Positions 11,575-24,109 of a stretch of DNA of 64,000 bases are shown here, piece by piece. Origin of the DNA: Diphasiastrum complanatum (lineage: Eukaryota > Streptophyta > Lycopodiopsida > Lycopodiales > Lycopodiaceae). The notes under the pieces were generated by a model, which saw only the letters and a program-made list of their open reading frames with translations, was not told the origin of the DNA and ran no database searches. The DNA is taken from positions 20,134,410 to 20,198,409 of the forward strand of contig CM055110.1 in the NCBI GenBank assembly GCA_029204225.1, given 5' to 3'. Position 1 is the first letter of the stretch. Every line of letters begins with the position of its first letter. Made by a program: the position numbers and the translations under genes.

Positions 11575-12260
11575 TTCCTTAGATATATATATATATTATA
11601 TATGGTGCCGCCCTGGTACCGCATTTTCCAGGGCAGAGCTTCCAGCCCTAATGACATCCCATACAACACAACTTTGCTTTGTTGGAATTCTGATGAACTT
11701 CAGCATTTTTGCCCCAAGGTTAGACATGCTATTTCCTTCTACGTTGAATTAAGAAATTTCAAGAAGTGAAATATCTTCTTCCTCTTATTGGACTTGAGGA
11801 TCCTGACGTATGTGAAGGATTGAAAAGTCGTCTTTGTTTGGACTTTGAAATATCACTTGGATAGAATTACTTTCATTTTCCTGGTTTCATGTTCAAGACA
11901 TTGAATAGTAGCTTGCAAATAGTAGTATACTTATGTCTTACTTGAAGCTTTAGATGCTAGCCTAGCATGCAGAGACTGTTATCTAGACGATTTTGAAGCG
12001 GGTAGATTGGACTTCCTAGACTAATCCCATGATGCTACTATGACGTTCTTAAGAGGTGCAATATTTGATAAATGTGTAAATAAGACCAAACTCAACAAAA
12101 TCTAGTACTTTAAGAGCCTACTTCCCAGAGCTTCAGAGTGGAAACACGATGCTTTCACAAAACTTGAGGCTTATCGGCAGTCCATTCTGCACTGAACAAG
12201 GTTTACAATAAGCTCGGAACCAATCATAGGAAGATGGCATACATGGGATGACAACTCCTG
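11575..12260. other. Region downstream of the kinase gene
   Basis: An AT dinucleotide patch lies at 11582-11602. A short imperfect inverted repeat follows at about 11608-11636, with GCCCTGG and CCAGGGC arms. The rest is expected to hold the 3' untranslated region and terminator of the minus-strand kinase gene. I see no clear poly(A) signal that I could assign. Confidence 0.35.
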
Positions 12261-15200
12261 CTACTTCACTCTACCACAGTTAGCAACAAGAGGATAAAAA
12301 ATGTATGAAGGTGAAATCTCTGCGACCAACCTAGTATTGAGCAGCATAGTTATGAAGTAAACTAATATTGAGCAGTATAGTTACCAGGTCCAAGATGCCC
12401 TCCAAGATGACCAAAATGAGGAATTGAATTGCAATTATACCTCATTAGATTCTAAGCGTTGTTTTGGATCTTGGTGCCAACACGTTTCAGCAAGAACACA
12501 TAGCTTCTCTGGTACTGATGAAGGCATCACTGGACGAAGGCCTCTGTGCAAAAGCGCACCCCACACAAACCCTTCAATGAAGCAGGAACACTAGATTGTT
12601 TTGCTAAAACTAGCATGTTTTCATTACATAAAAAAACGTGTGATCTCTTAGCCAGATTCAGTGCACAATCTAAACAAGCATAACCCTATTTCTGACTGCC
12701 TTTAACACGAAAAGTGTTTGAAGAGCTAGCCCACCTTGTGCTGGCACAAACATCTCCCTCTGCTTTTAATATGAGAAACGATTTGTTAAGAAGTAGTCAA
12801 CAGTCAGTCATATTCCTGAGAACAAAATCTTCCTGAATTACCTTTGTACCACTCCAATGGCAGCTTGCAGAGGTGTCAAGCCTGCATATGGTATTTCCCC
12901 AGTCAAGACCTCCCTGCAACGTTCACCAGATTGAGAATTCAAGAGAGTAAGAGATGGGGGCTGCAATAAAAGCAAAATTCTTAATGTGTACACTTCAAAA
13001 GACTAGTTGGTACCATATCATGATGCCAAAGGAATACACATCAGCTTTGTGGTCATATGGCTTGTGCTCAAGAACCTGCTTACAATACAAAACAAGCATC
13101 AACGCACCAAAATGTTTCATGCTTATTATCAAAAAAATGAACTCAACTTGTCACCTGGGTCAAGAAGAAAATAAACATGGAAATTTCAATAGGTGGGATT
13201 TCCAAGAAAACATATGCATGACACAGTTTAATGTATAAAAATAGCTATAAACTTAGAGCTTTCACTTAAAAAACGCATGAGAGAAGGACATACCTCAGGT
13301 GCCATCCATCTATATGTCCCAGTTTCAGCAGTCATTTCCGCAGGCCAATTGCCAGAGCCAGGCCCATTGACTGATGAAGGCTTCAAGCGAGCAACTCCAA
13401 AGTCACAAACCTTCACCACCTGCCAAAGGACCCTCCGTTTAGTTGGCTAGCAGAGTTGCTTAAGGCCAATCAAATTCCTACACATCTGACTAATTGTCTC
13501 CCAAGAGACTCTCAACAAAGTAATGAGATACCAAACGCAATCAAACTTGCTATTCTAAGCACAATACTAACTAAGCTGAAACAGAATTTCCAAATTGTAG
13601 CCTGCACTTACATCGTGCTCATCAATCAGAAGATTTGCAGACTTCAGGTCCCGATGTACAATTCCACGTCTGTCCAATACAGCCACTATCTTGTCAATAA
13701 ACTGAACATAACATGCAACCATTAAAGAAAAAGGAAATAAGCAGCTTGCAAGGACCTGTGCAGAAAATCCATCCCCCGTGCTGCATCTCTTAAGACCTTC
13801 ACTGCAGTTGAGATCTCCAATCCACATGCTCGGCTTTCTAAAAGATCTCGAACGCTGTATCATCAACCATACAAAATCACCAAACAAGAAATGACTGCAC
13901 CAAGAACAAGAAACCACGCATCTTTTAAAACCACTTCATTCATCTGCTGTTCAGATTTACACATATTTGTTGTGTTGAAGAATATATCGTTATGTTAAAA
14001 ACAAAGTATATGCACTTCCAGGAGGTTTTCAAGAAGTACCTCAGTAAAGTTGTACTAAGAGGTTGTTCAGGACTGTATAGCTGATTTTAAAACGAGTTAA
14101 CTTGATATTCTATCATTTTCCCAAAGCATAAAGTTAGGAAAACCATAATAAAGTCTTTCAAGAACAGGTGTAGGCACAAACCAACACCCCAATGGTATCA
14201 GTTAAGTTCCACAAGAAAGCTCATCTTGTTCTCGTGGATAAGAATTCCTCCCTACAAGTGAACATCGCTGTCGTGCCCATGCAGATAGGGTACTGATAAC
14301 GCTTCTATAACCTGATGACAATTAAAATTTAAAAACTTAACCCATGTCTGGGTCCTCATTGAAAAATTTCGGTTCGGAATATATGGCCTTCTTCGCAGAA
14401 TTCCTTTGAAGGAGAGCACACAAGGCTATTTATTGTTGATTAAGATTTTAGTTGAACATTGATAATCAATCAACAGCTTGTTGTTCTATCTTTCTATTTA
14501 TGCCTGACTCTGTGGTTGTGTGCTTACTTGGTATTGAAGCAGTTTCCAGGGCACAGAGGAAGGAGAAAGAGGTGCTACCTTCTATTGCTTCAGTACAGGG
14601 AAATAGCATTCTTGCCCAAATGAAATTTCAACTAATACATGTTATGAACCCTTGTTGTATGCGACATTGGATTCGTGAACATCCACTGACTAAACTTTTA
14701 CAATTGGCCGAATACCGTGGTACTTAGTATGGACTCAAGACAGCAGCTGATGCGATGTGACTCAAAGTTATCCAGTTGCATATGTACACTCAAGAAAATA
14801 GACTTTAACTGTTCAATTCATTCATCACTCATTATGCCCTTTTTTGCATTGAGGTACAGAGAGCACCCTTAGCAAGCTTCAATAATTTGATGACATTCTT
14901 TATAGAGATGCGTGAATCATTTGACAATGATAATCACAGAAGAAAAAGAGCACCAATGTTGCCAAGAGTCCTGGTCATACCATACAAATGCACATCCTTC
15001 ACTTAACTAGCCAAAGGAGCATGATGCACATCATGTATATTCCTGACTGCCTGCTTCGACACTTATCACTCAAAGATGATCAATCCAATATATGTTCCTG
15101 ACTGCCTCCTTTTAGTGTTGATCACATAATCACATACCTTACATTAGAGCGCTGAAGAATCTGTCATCCGTTTCCCGTTTTGATATCCAAAATTAGCATG

Positions 15201-18200
15201 CCAGAGATTCATCATTTGGAGTTTGCAAAATATTTTTCTTTATTTGTATCATATCATGAGATTCATGGCGGTTGGTCACTGACAGCGGACAAGCCTTTGA
15301 TTGCAGATCTGCATGCCTAGAAGAGTTGCTGGGATTTCATCCTAGTGATTCATTTTTTTTGCCTGCTATCACAAGATGTGCTATAAACTCTGAAAGATCA
15401 ACTCCTTGCTATGAACTGCTTTGGATGTAAGAGCGTGTTCGTTGACAAAGATTTCATTTTTGTTTGTTGACAAAGATTTCAATTGCGTTCATTGACAAAG
15501 ATTTCATTTAACTTCAAAAAGCTGGTAGTCACTGTTTTCAAGCATACCTGCCACCTGCCATAAGCTCTGTGACAATGCAAAGCTTGGGCCAACTTGCACA
15601 AGCTCCAATAAACTGAACCAGATTTTTATGGCGGACAAGCCTGGCAATAAACACTTTAGAAAAATCAAACACACCAAACATTCAGATGAGAAAAAATAAC
15701 AATCAGATTCTACACCATATGTTACCTGATTCTAGTTATTAACACATCATGGAAATCACATCGAAGAAAGGCCAAAAGAAACATCTCTGGTAAGTATCAG
15801 CTGAGCATCTCACATCGGTCCATACAAGTTGACAGTTGTAAGCAACCAATAGTTTATATGCACAGAAACGAATACTAATCTGACTTTACGTAATCAGATT
15901 CATGTGTTCCACTTCGCTGTTTAGACTATTATCAGCCAAGCAGTACAACAAGAACTTGACAAAGTGGAAAAATACTAGCCCTGGAAAACCATTAACATAC
16001 TTAACAGACACATACAGACCTCATAATTGAAACTTCCTGCTTGAAAATTTGTAACAACTTTGTAGCTGATTTGGCACTTGAAGTGCCAACGTCTGGTTCC
16101 GCATGCTCCTCATCTAATAAAATGATCTTGATTGCAACATCTTGACTCAAATATTTTCCTCTGTAAAGACGACCAGATGAACCACCACCAAGTCTTTCGC
16201 CAATAACTAGCTGTCAGAACATAGCATTCCATAAGGTTCTTGAGGCTACAAAGTGGGGCTTATGCTATACAGTAAGAGAACTATGCATACACAAATCTAA
16301 CAGTAAAATGCACCTACATTGTTATAATCAACAGCCCAATCCTCATAGGCAATTGCTTCTGCAACAGCTCTTAGTTGAGAATCAGCATCCAACCCTCCCT
16401 TGTTTGTTGACATGTCATTCAGTTTACTGCTCAGTGCTGAAAGCACTGCTTGTCGAAGTTCTTCAGGCTATAAGAACCCACAAGGATGTAAACAAAAACA
16501 TAAATGGACTTATGTGAATCATGAAAAGATCAAATAGCTACACAACAGGGCACCGTTCAATGATGCACAAATCACTGCCTTGCAATGCCAATGTAATCAG
16601 TGATGAACATTGAAACCTTTACAAGGCCATTTCAGAACACCAATGATAAGGGAGCAAAACTTATAACAACAGTATGCTTTCTAAATCAAGCACATTAATA
16701 AAGTAACAAGCTAATGCAAAGTATGATTCTCTTGTTGAACTTAAGACAGTGTTGATAATGAACCTCGTCACCAGGCCATCCCTCCACAACAAAAACTTCC
16801 AAAGCCATGCCATTAGTAGTACTAAACACATGTGCTTCCTGCATATCACAGCGAAATAAATTTCAGAATACCCTTTGTGATGCATGACATCAAGCACTAA
16901 AAAAAGTCTTTTTGAGCTTTAGAACAAGTCTTGAGCTATAAGAATGGAGGTTTTAGCTTTTGAAAATTGTAAAACTCAACTACAAGATCAAACTGGAGAT
17001 GATTAAAGCCAAAGAGTGGGATTACTGGACAGCAAAAGGAGTGGTCACCGTGGTCTTATTGTATTCGCATCTCCTAAAGTTATATGGCAGTAGGATAGAG
17101 GAAGGAACGAATAAAAACTCCATCTAATAGGTTGATTAACCAGGACATGGATTGCTTGACGCATGCTCAATCTTAGTAATCCACAAATAGCTTGTTGTCA
17201 CTAACCAAGCAGCTTCTCTAAGCATTAACTGCAATCAAAAAAAGTTTAAAAAGTTCACAAACAGTTAGAAAACTTTATTTTGAAAAGCCAATCGACTGCT
17301 CGTATGACTCTGTTACAAGTGATCCACTAAACATGAATTTTCTTGATCACAATCTAGTTCAGGAGGCCTGGTGCCGTGTGAGTTGTGGACAATAAAACTC
17401 AGAAAAACATATTGTAACTCATGCAATCCGTCTGATGAAATACACACTCAAAGAACGTCAAAAAGTACCTTAATATTAAGCTCAAGAGAGGAGCTGCTTA
17501 ATGCTGATGTAAAGTACTTGAGAAGACCGTGTCTGTCAGAACTAGCAAAGGTTACTTCGTAACCATATGTTGAATTGGAGTCTTCATGACCACTAGAGCA
17601 TTCCTCATCGTCCATGTCTACCAGATTTGTGAATGAACCAAACATAGGACGAGGAATAGGAGAATTGCCTGTTGATGGGGGTGTACTACGTGAAGTTCCA
17701 CGTGACTGTGATCTCACATGCCTTACGGAGGGGTGAATTCTAGCTGGACTACCTGTAAGCAATCCAGTAAGGTTTCCTCCAGATCCAAATGCTGGCTTCG
17801 GAATCTTGGGAATTGGAATGCCTTTCCAACGTGATCCATGTTCATTGTCACTGTGAATATCCTCAGCTTCCAACTGTGGGGAGCCATTCCCCAGCTGCAC
17901 TTTCCGAACATTGATTGCAGGCAGTGGAAACAAACCAGATGGGCTTTTACAGGAGCTAACATCTGCTTCCAAAGCCTCCTGAAGTAATCTCATATGAAGT
18001 AAGACATCATCATGCCTTTGCACATCAATGTTTAATGTGTACCTGCAGAAATAGAATGGGTTTAGTAGGCATCGATCTTATAGAGAGCACGGCATAATGG
18101 TGATTGTAGTGAGAATTGCTAGAGAAATCTTCAAGCTAATAAATTTGATGCACAAACTTTGACTCAGTCAAAAGTTTAGCAAAAAACTTGCAAAGCATAA

Positions 18201-20165
18201 TCTGCTACAAGCAAACAAGACAGTATAAGAGTGATAAGACTTAGCAGGAGTTCCAAAACAAACTTTTTGAATAAAATATATCGCTCACTTCTTTGAAGTC
18301 TTGGATAATTTTCTCAAGGACATAAAACGTGTATCTAATCTCTCATTCAGAAGGATCCTCTAGTTCTTTAGCAGCATCAAAGCTGGTAGGCAATCCTATA
18401 AGTTAAGGGCACCATTCACGTTAAAAGGTCTTGACCATTCTAAGCAATTTACCCTAAGGCCTGAGAAATATCTATATCAAATTTGGCATTGACAAAACTT
18501 GGTTGCAAATTTTAGTTTTGAAAAACCCTATCAAAATCTCAGACCATCAACTTCATTCTGAATAATGGTCTGGATGCCAAAACATCTCCACTCATGAATC
18601 AGAAGAGCCTACAAGCGAGAAATCATCTGCATTCAAAAAAACTTTGTTCACAACGGTCTCCATTTAGTGACCAATTTGCTGAGCTTCTGTCATTTATCTG
18701 TTGCAAGGGCAAACTCAGCCATGATGAAGGCTAGACAAAAACAGCCAAACCACGGAATTCACTGTTGTTCTCCGCAGATTCCTTCAAAAGCAAATAATTT
18801 GATCTTCTAAAAATTTGTATCATGTAAAAAAACCTAATTAGTAAAGATGGAAAACAGTTGTTCCATTGACGTCCACTTTTTGGAACTCAGACTGCTCACA
18901 GAAGGCATGGCCACGTGTACCACGTGTACTTTTGGCATGCACATCCACGATGGCATTCCCAAAGAAGATGTGCAGTTCCAGGATGTATCTGCAAAGGTGC
19001 TGTGCTCGACAGCCTGGAACTCCCGCTCTCTTAATAGGGGACTTGTAGATTAAAACTTCACAACAATCGTGAAAGCTTCAATGAAAACGATGAACATATC
19101 TCAAAATTCCGTATAATTTGGTGAAGCGATTTTTAGATAATAAGCCTTTCCACAATTACTCCAATGGGAAGAGTTACCAAATAATCTTTTCTTTTATCCA
19201 TTTCAGAACTCTCACCCTGGATATGCAATGTGCATGTGCCACCCCCAAGACACGAGCATATGGAACGTTGCAGTGGATTCTAGTAAAGCTAGTGAAAAGC
19301 TAAGAATCACTGCAGATAGAGTGTGTCCAGACTTTACCTATCAGAACGTACTAAGAAAAGCACAATATTCCACGCTTCCTACTGCAAGTACAACGGCTAA
19401 GGGACGTCCAAGAGTAATGTATGCACTCCTCAAAGAGGGCGAGCAGAGGAAAGACGGATTTCATGTATAGTCGAACAGCTCTAAAGGCTAACACGTATTC
19501 AAAGAATCCGGAAAATCAACATTAGGGCCAACTAGAGAGCCGTGAATGGAAGCTAGTGTGTCATGTTAGCTATTATCACTCAGATAAGCTGATTTGGTCT
19601 TGAATCAGTTTAATGCACCACTTATGCAATTATAACATTGTAATCCATCTCGAATGCGATGACAAGCTCCCATTCTATAAATCAGCATACAGAATACATG
19701 CTTCCAGTACTAATTTTTCTAATTTTCCTTAACTCGCTCATGGATTTAACTTTATGTTTGACGAGAAAATGACTTGAGACGAGCAACACAGTAATTCTGT
19801 TGTATATTGTCGCAGGTTTTAGAAAGTATATCAGAATAGCCGCAAGAATGTGCATAAGAGGTCAAATTGCATCAATATCTTTTGCCTGTTTCCGGCGTAA
19901 TAAATTCACAACAGCTAGATAACGAAACAAAAAGGCCGTGAATACATAAAATCTTGCTGTGGAAGGAAGAACAACGGACAGACCGAGCTGGAAGGCGAGC
20001 AAAGTGCTCCCGAAGCTCGCTACAAACTGCTTCTTCATATCCAGAGGCTCTGACCCGCTCTATCACCTGCGTCACCACCGTCTCGCACATGGATTCATTC
20101 AGCGACAGTGTGGTGCTCCGACCGGATTTCCCATGCTCCACCAGATTCCGCCTCACGCTTCCCAT
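12261..20165 (-). CDS. ACT-domain Raf-like protein kinase (STY8/STY17/STY46 type), 13 exons
   Basis: The only host gene recognised. Exons in coding order: 20165-19984, 18042-17469, 16838-16764, 16467-16318, 16210-16020, 15640-15548, 13854-13756, 13669-13612, 13419-13294, 13075-13014, 12913-12842, 12543-12441 and about 12317-12261. All junctions are GT-AG and keep phase, giving about 613 residues. The start ATG at 20165 opens [12 protein letters not shown]; upstream frames lack ATG. Exons 1-2 give [20 protein letters not shown]. An ACT domain spans exons 2-3 ([17 protein letters not shown] to VEGWPGDE). The kinase has the Gly loop [47 protein letters not shown] and [14 protein letters not shown]. 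Arabidopsis relatives are cytosolic kinases that phosphorylate chloroplast transit peptides; the ACT domain may sense a small ligand. The last two exons are unusual: QRLESNE replaces the usual RP.FSE, and the final exon is ambiguous. Confidence 0.9.
18043..19983 (-). other. Intron 1 of the kinase gene
   Basis: The largest intron, about 1.94 kb, splits an Arg codon (CG|G) between LPA and YTLN. It holds several short open frames (for example 18847-19053 and 19228-19470) without family motifs and no recognisable transposon. The second large intron (13855-15547, about 1.7 kb) separates TELMAGG from VRDLLES; I see no mobile element in it either. The gene is therefore intron-rich but not visibly invaded. 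Confidence 0.75.
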
Positions 20166-20195
20166 CTGCTGCAACAACAATCTCGCTTAATAATA

Positions 20196-20231
20196 TCACA
20201 TCGCCATCGCTTTTCTCTTCACAAAAACCAT
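20196..20231 (-). other. Short upstream ORF in the kinase leader
   Basis: In the 5' leader an ATG at 20231 opens an 11-codon frame (MVFVKRKAMAM) ending in TGA at 20196, 30 bases before the main ATG. Such small upstream ORFs can dampen translation. An alternative is that TTGTTGTTGCAGCAG just upstream of the main ATG is the acceptor of a 5'UTR intron, which would remove this uORF. A transcript is needed to decide. Confidence 0.4.
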
Positions 20232-20640
20232 TCCACCTACTCCCCTCCATGCATGAACCTTCCGATATTACGATCCAGTGACTGCATCCGCGAGAACGAC
20301 GAAAGATTAAGCAAAGAAATTGGAGGAGACGACGAAGAGCGGAGGATGGACCTTAACAGCACGGCACATTTCACGCCCGACCACTTGGATTGCTGCCACG
20401 TGCCCGTACTTTTGTCGTTTAATCTTTTATCAGCGATCGATCGTGAGAACGTGGCGGAATCTGAACATCTGGGATGGATCCAACGAAAAGGGTTTAAATC
20501 ATCTGTGGCTCTTAAGGTATCAAGGAAGGGCTCCGCGGGTGGAGATAGATAGGAAGGGAAGGGAAGGGGGTCGGGGAAAGAAAAGTGAAGCTGGCGTGGC
20601 AAAGACTTATCTCCCTAATGAAGAAAGATCAATGTGTCGT
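20232..20640 (-). other. Putative 5' leader of the kinase gene
   Basis: The minus strand here is rich in C and T (for example runs of CCCTTCC near 20545-20570), as is common in plant 5' leaders. An open frame of 121 codons at 20602-20237 starts with TTG rather than ATG and shows no family similarity, so I treat it as leader, not as a gene. Confidence 0.4.
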
Positions 20641-20666
20641 TTACTTGAATAAGCTCGGATATGCTT

Positions 20667-20672
20667 CTTATA
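20667..20672 (-). promoter_or_regulatory. Possible TATA box of the kinase gene
   Basis: The minus strand reads GATATAAGAAG here, about 500 bases upstream of the start ATG and just upstream of the CT-rich leader. Position and motif suit a TATA box with transcription starting around 20640. The call rests on the motif alone. Confidence 0.25.
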
Positions 20673-21117
20673 TCTCTCTTCTTCATGCTCCAGACACGGA
20701 TTCCTTGGCGATGATCTCTCATATCCTTGATTTCTGGAAGGTGAGCAATTTTTGAGCTCTAGCACGCACGCAAGCGCGTGCGTATGTGTGTGATATAGAG
20801 AGAGAACCCTAGCTTTAGGCTTATTACATGCATCATTTTGGTCTATAACTCCAAGACGTGCAAGAGGTTTTGACGAGAAAAGAGCTTCTAGAGAACAATG
20901 GTTTTACAATGTGCAAGAAAGTTTTTCCAACAAGTGCTAACACATCCCAAGACTTAACATATTATTATCCTAGGATTTAAATTTTTGTAGCTTGTTTTTA
21001 GTCCTAGATGTGTTGAGTGCATGTAGGCAAAACCACCCTAGCATCCACATCCAAGATGGCATCTAGGAGGTCCCTCATGACCCCTCATGGATGTGTCATG
21101 CATGTGGCAAGGCTACC

Positions 21118-21120
<3 letters not shown>

Positions 21121-21170
<50 letters not shown>
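21121..21170. repeat. (GA)n microsatellite
   Basis: A perfect 50-base GA run in non-coding sequence upstream of the kinase gene. Confidence 0.97.
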
Positions 21171-21173
<3 letters not shown>

Positions 21174-22602
21174 AATAGATATATAATTAAAAGTGCCAAC
21201 AAAATTATTAAAGTTACTAGAATGATGTTTTTTTGGTGAATAAGGACGTTGGCTATCACTAGTTAAGAGCATGGTTCATGTACCAAGGCCTTGAGTGGCA
21301 CCTAAAAGGGCACTAGTGGAAAGTCCACAATGTGTACCTAAAAGATCTCTAGTGAAAGTGCATCTAACAAAATCCATTCATTTGGTGGTAATTTAGAGTT
21401 TGTAGTATAACACACAAGGGTAAAAGAAAATCAAATGTTTTTTAATCAAACCTAAAAGACCTGTAACCACGAGTTGATTTTAGTAGTTTGTTATTTGTAA
21501 CACTCTTACCTAGCTTGATTGTTGGTCTTAATTTGGTGATCGTTCACTGTTGGAATTTTCTAAGTCATTTTGATAGGTTTGGAATAGATGTCTTGGTGTT
21601 GTAATTAGTTGAGATGTCCATGTTGTGTAGGTTTTAGTTTGGTGGAGATGAATGAATGTCAACATAGATTCTTATGATTTTTCTTCTACATACTTTTATT
21701 TTTCCATAATTAACAATGCCTTTTCAAATAAAAATTTCAATTTAAAACTATTTGGGCTTGTTGGCAGTTGTGTTGTATCTATTTGTTTGACCCACATGAA
21801 GAAGCAAAAGAGTCACTAGAAAATTATTCAAGTCCATCTAGTATTTCTTCTTATGTGTCATATAGAGTATAGATGTGCTAAAATAATTTTTAATTTGGAA
21901 CATGCATGAATGAATGTGCATGATGTTATTGTATCTTTTGGCCAACAAATTTTAGCTTTGATGCGCTAGAAGGCAAGGTTTCACTCCTTGGTGAGTTTGA
22001 GCATTAAAATGAGTCTTTTACTTTTACTTTTTGTTGCTTATGAAATGCGATTTGGCAAGATCGTATTAACCTATTGTGACAATCTGTTGGATGTTGAGGT
22101 GTAACTCCTAGATGAGTTTGAGCATCTAAATGGGTTCTTTTTTAGATTTTGACTCTTCTAAAATGTAGTCTTTGTTTTTCTATTTCTCAACAATTTGAAT
22201 GCATGGAAAATCTTCTCGTGATATATTAATCATGTTGTCTTGTCAAATTGTGACTTTGTTGTTTGTAATGTAGTCTACTTTCAATAGTCCTTCCAAATTA
22301 TGGTATAAACCTTGGATGGAACTGGAAAAAAAAAAAACTATGTTATATTTTTACTTGTTATTCTATAGCATTACAAAGTGAAAAACATGGATGTGTATCT
22401 TGGAACTATCATTAATCAGTTTCAAATTTTAGAAGAGGCATACAAATTTACAATGTATTGCATTTGATTGCTTTCTTCACCTTTCAATCAAAAGAAACTG
22501 TGATGTGAATGTTGCATGATTATCCTAAATTGAGATGATGAAAAGGTTTTCACCACATCTAAAAGATTATGTTTACATATTTGTTAACATTGTGTGTGTG
22601 TT

Positions 22603-22630
22603 GGGGGGGGGGGGGGGGGGGGGGGGGGGG
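22603..22630. repeat. Poly-G homopolymer (28 G)
   Basis: A run of 28 G follows GTGTGTGTGTT and precedes CGCTTGGGG. It could form G-quadruplex structure, and its exact length in an assembly is error-prone. Confidence 0.9.
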
Positions 22631-22713
22631 CGCTTGGGGTCCGAGATCAAAACGCATTTAGTTCATCAATGATCTTTAGCCAAATTTGGTTGCACATCTA
22701 GAAATAGCTAGAA

Positions 22714-22859
22714 GATAGAGATCTCTACTTTATGCTAGAACTTAGAAATGCACACAGATCTGATCATAAACACTTAGATATGACGATAGAGATCTCTACT
22801 TTATGCATGCTAGAACTTAGAATTGCACAAAAATCTGATCATAAACACTTAGATATGAC
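22714..22859. repeat. Two-copy tandem repeat, 71 and 75 bp
   Basis: Units 22714-22784 and 22785-22859 abut directly. Both begin GATAGAGATCTCTACTTTAT and end AACACTTAGATATGAC. The second has an extra GCAT and a few substitutions. The repeat is non-coding. Confidence 0.9.
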
Positions 22860-23354
22860 TTAGTATTGTCACTGTCCATACATCATCAGTATAGTATTGT
22901 ACTTCACACGTGTGATAGCTAGATCAACCATAAAATCAACATTCTACACATAGAAACTCAAGATATCAAGAGAGAAACTCATGAGATGGACGTAGAAACA
23001 CAAGAGATGAATTCTCCACAAAGAAAGAAACTTTGATGATTATTTCTCCACGTAGGTACGGCCATTTATAGCCTCCAAAATGACATTTGGCCAATTGCCC
23101 CCAACTTGACCTAATTTGGAAACTTCTAGATACTTTATCAAAAACCTAGAAATACTAGTCTAGATGCAATGTACCAAAATTAGCCAATTAGAATGGGTCC
23201 AAATCCGACCTCCTCCATTGATCTACTTGTCAAAAATAGTACAAACATCATTTAGGCCTTTACTGACAAATACGAACCTATCTCTAAGTTGAGATGTCAT
23301 TTTGGCCTCCAAAAATGCCAATAAACCACAAACTAGTTGACAATTTTTCAGAAA

Positions 23355-23490
23355 GGGGGGGGGGGGGGGGGGGCATTTAACATATGTGTGTGAGGGGCAT
23401 GTCATTCTAATCTCTAAAAAATTATGTTTACATATGTGTGTGTGGGGATTTAACATATGTGTGGGGGGCATGTCATTCTAAAACATTATG
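23355..23490. repeat. Poly-G tract (19 G) and duplicated TG/G-rich block
   Basis: Nineteen G at 23355-23373 are followed by two copies of a unit carrying TTTAACATATGTGTG, GGGGCATGTCATTCTAA and ATTATGTTTACA. A third related piece (AGATTATGTTTACATAT) sits just before the first poly-G at about 22555. The same word is therefore linked to both G tracts. Confidence 0.75.
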
Positions 23491-24109
23491 TTTACAAGTC
23501 ACCACAAGTGTCTCCCTCTCAACCATAGGCTTCATAAAATCCAATTTTGTCAAATTGGAAACAAAATCAAAAGTGGACCTGCACCTCCAAGACTCACAAG
23601 TGGAACAATACCTCCATTGAGTCCTTCTCATTTCTAAGTGCTACATGCCTTTCCATCTTGTTCTTTTTAAAATAATGGCCACCGTTAAATTCTAGATCGT
23701 GTGCACATTCTCAAAAATGTTGGAGACTCTTCATAAGGATCGCCTAGTGAAGATCCTAGTGAAGATACGACAGTTGCCATCACATTCCGAAAGGATTCTG
23801 AAACATCCGACATACATCGACATGACATGCATTGATTTCTAAAAAAATCAAATTTTTTACGTAAATTGCCTAGAAAGTGAAAAATTAACTTTTTGAACTA
23901 GAATTGCTTTGATACGACTATAACGATCGTCTAGTGAAGATCCGACTAGATCTTGTTGCATGCAACTAAAAGGACACCTGTGGAGCAAAAACCACCCAAC
24001 CAACAAGAAATGGCTAGTCAATACCTTAACCACTTCACCCCTATGCCATGGTGAATGAATGCAAGAGAGGAGAGGCTCCTAGCTACAAGGATCAGAAAAT
24101 CCAATAGGT

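Larger units (their letters stand above)
20680..24100. other. Non-coding AT-rich interval with simple repeats
   Basis: No gene or transposon coding region was recognised across about 3.4 kb. It holds a GA tract, two G homopolymers and two sets of short duplications, listed separately. Open frames at 23223-23471 and 23438-23620 are products of the G tracts and duplications. Confidence 0.5.

Noticed and set aside
16308-16517. Plus-strand and out-of-frame ORFs across the kinase gene (also 12954-13238, 13456-13725, 16661-16897)
   Set aside because: They overlap kinase exons or splice sites in other frames. The spliced minus-strand reading explains the sequence much better.
18847-19470. Open frames inside kinase intron 1
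   Set aside because: On the opposite strand, without motifs, and inside an intron whose splice sites restore the frame.
20237-20602. A 121-codon minus-strand frame upstream of the kinase
   Set aside because: It begins at TTG, has no family similarity and lies where the 5' leader is expected.
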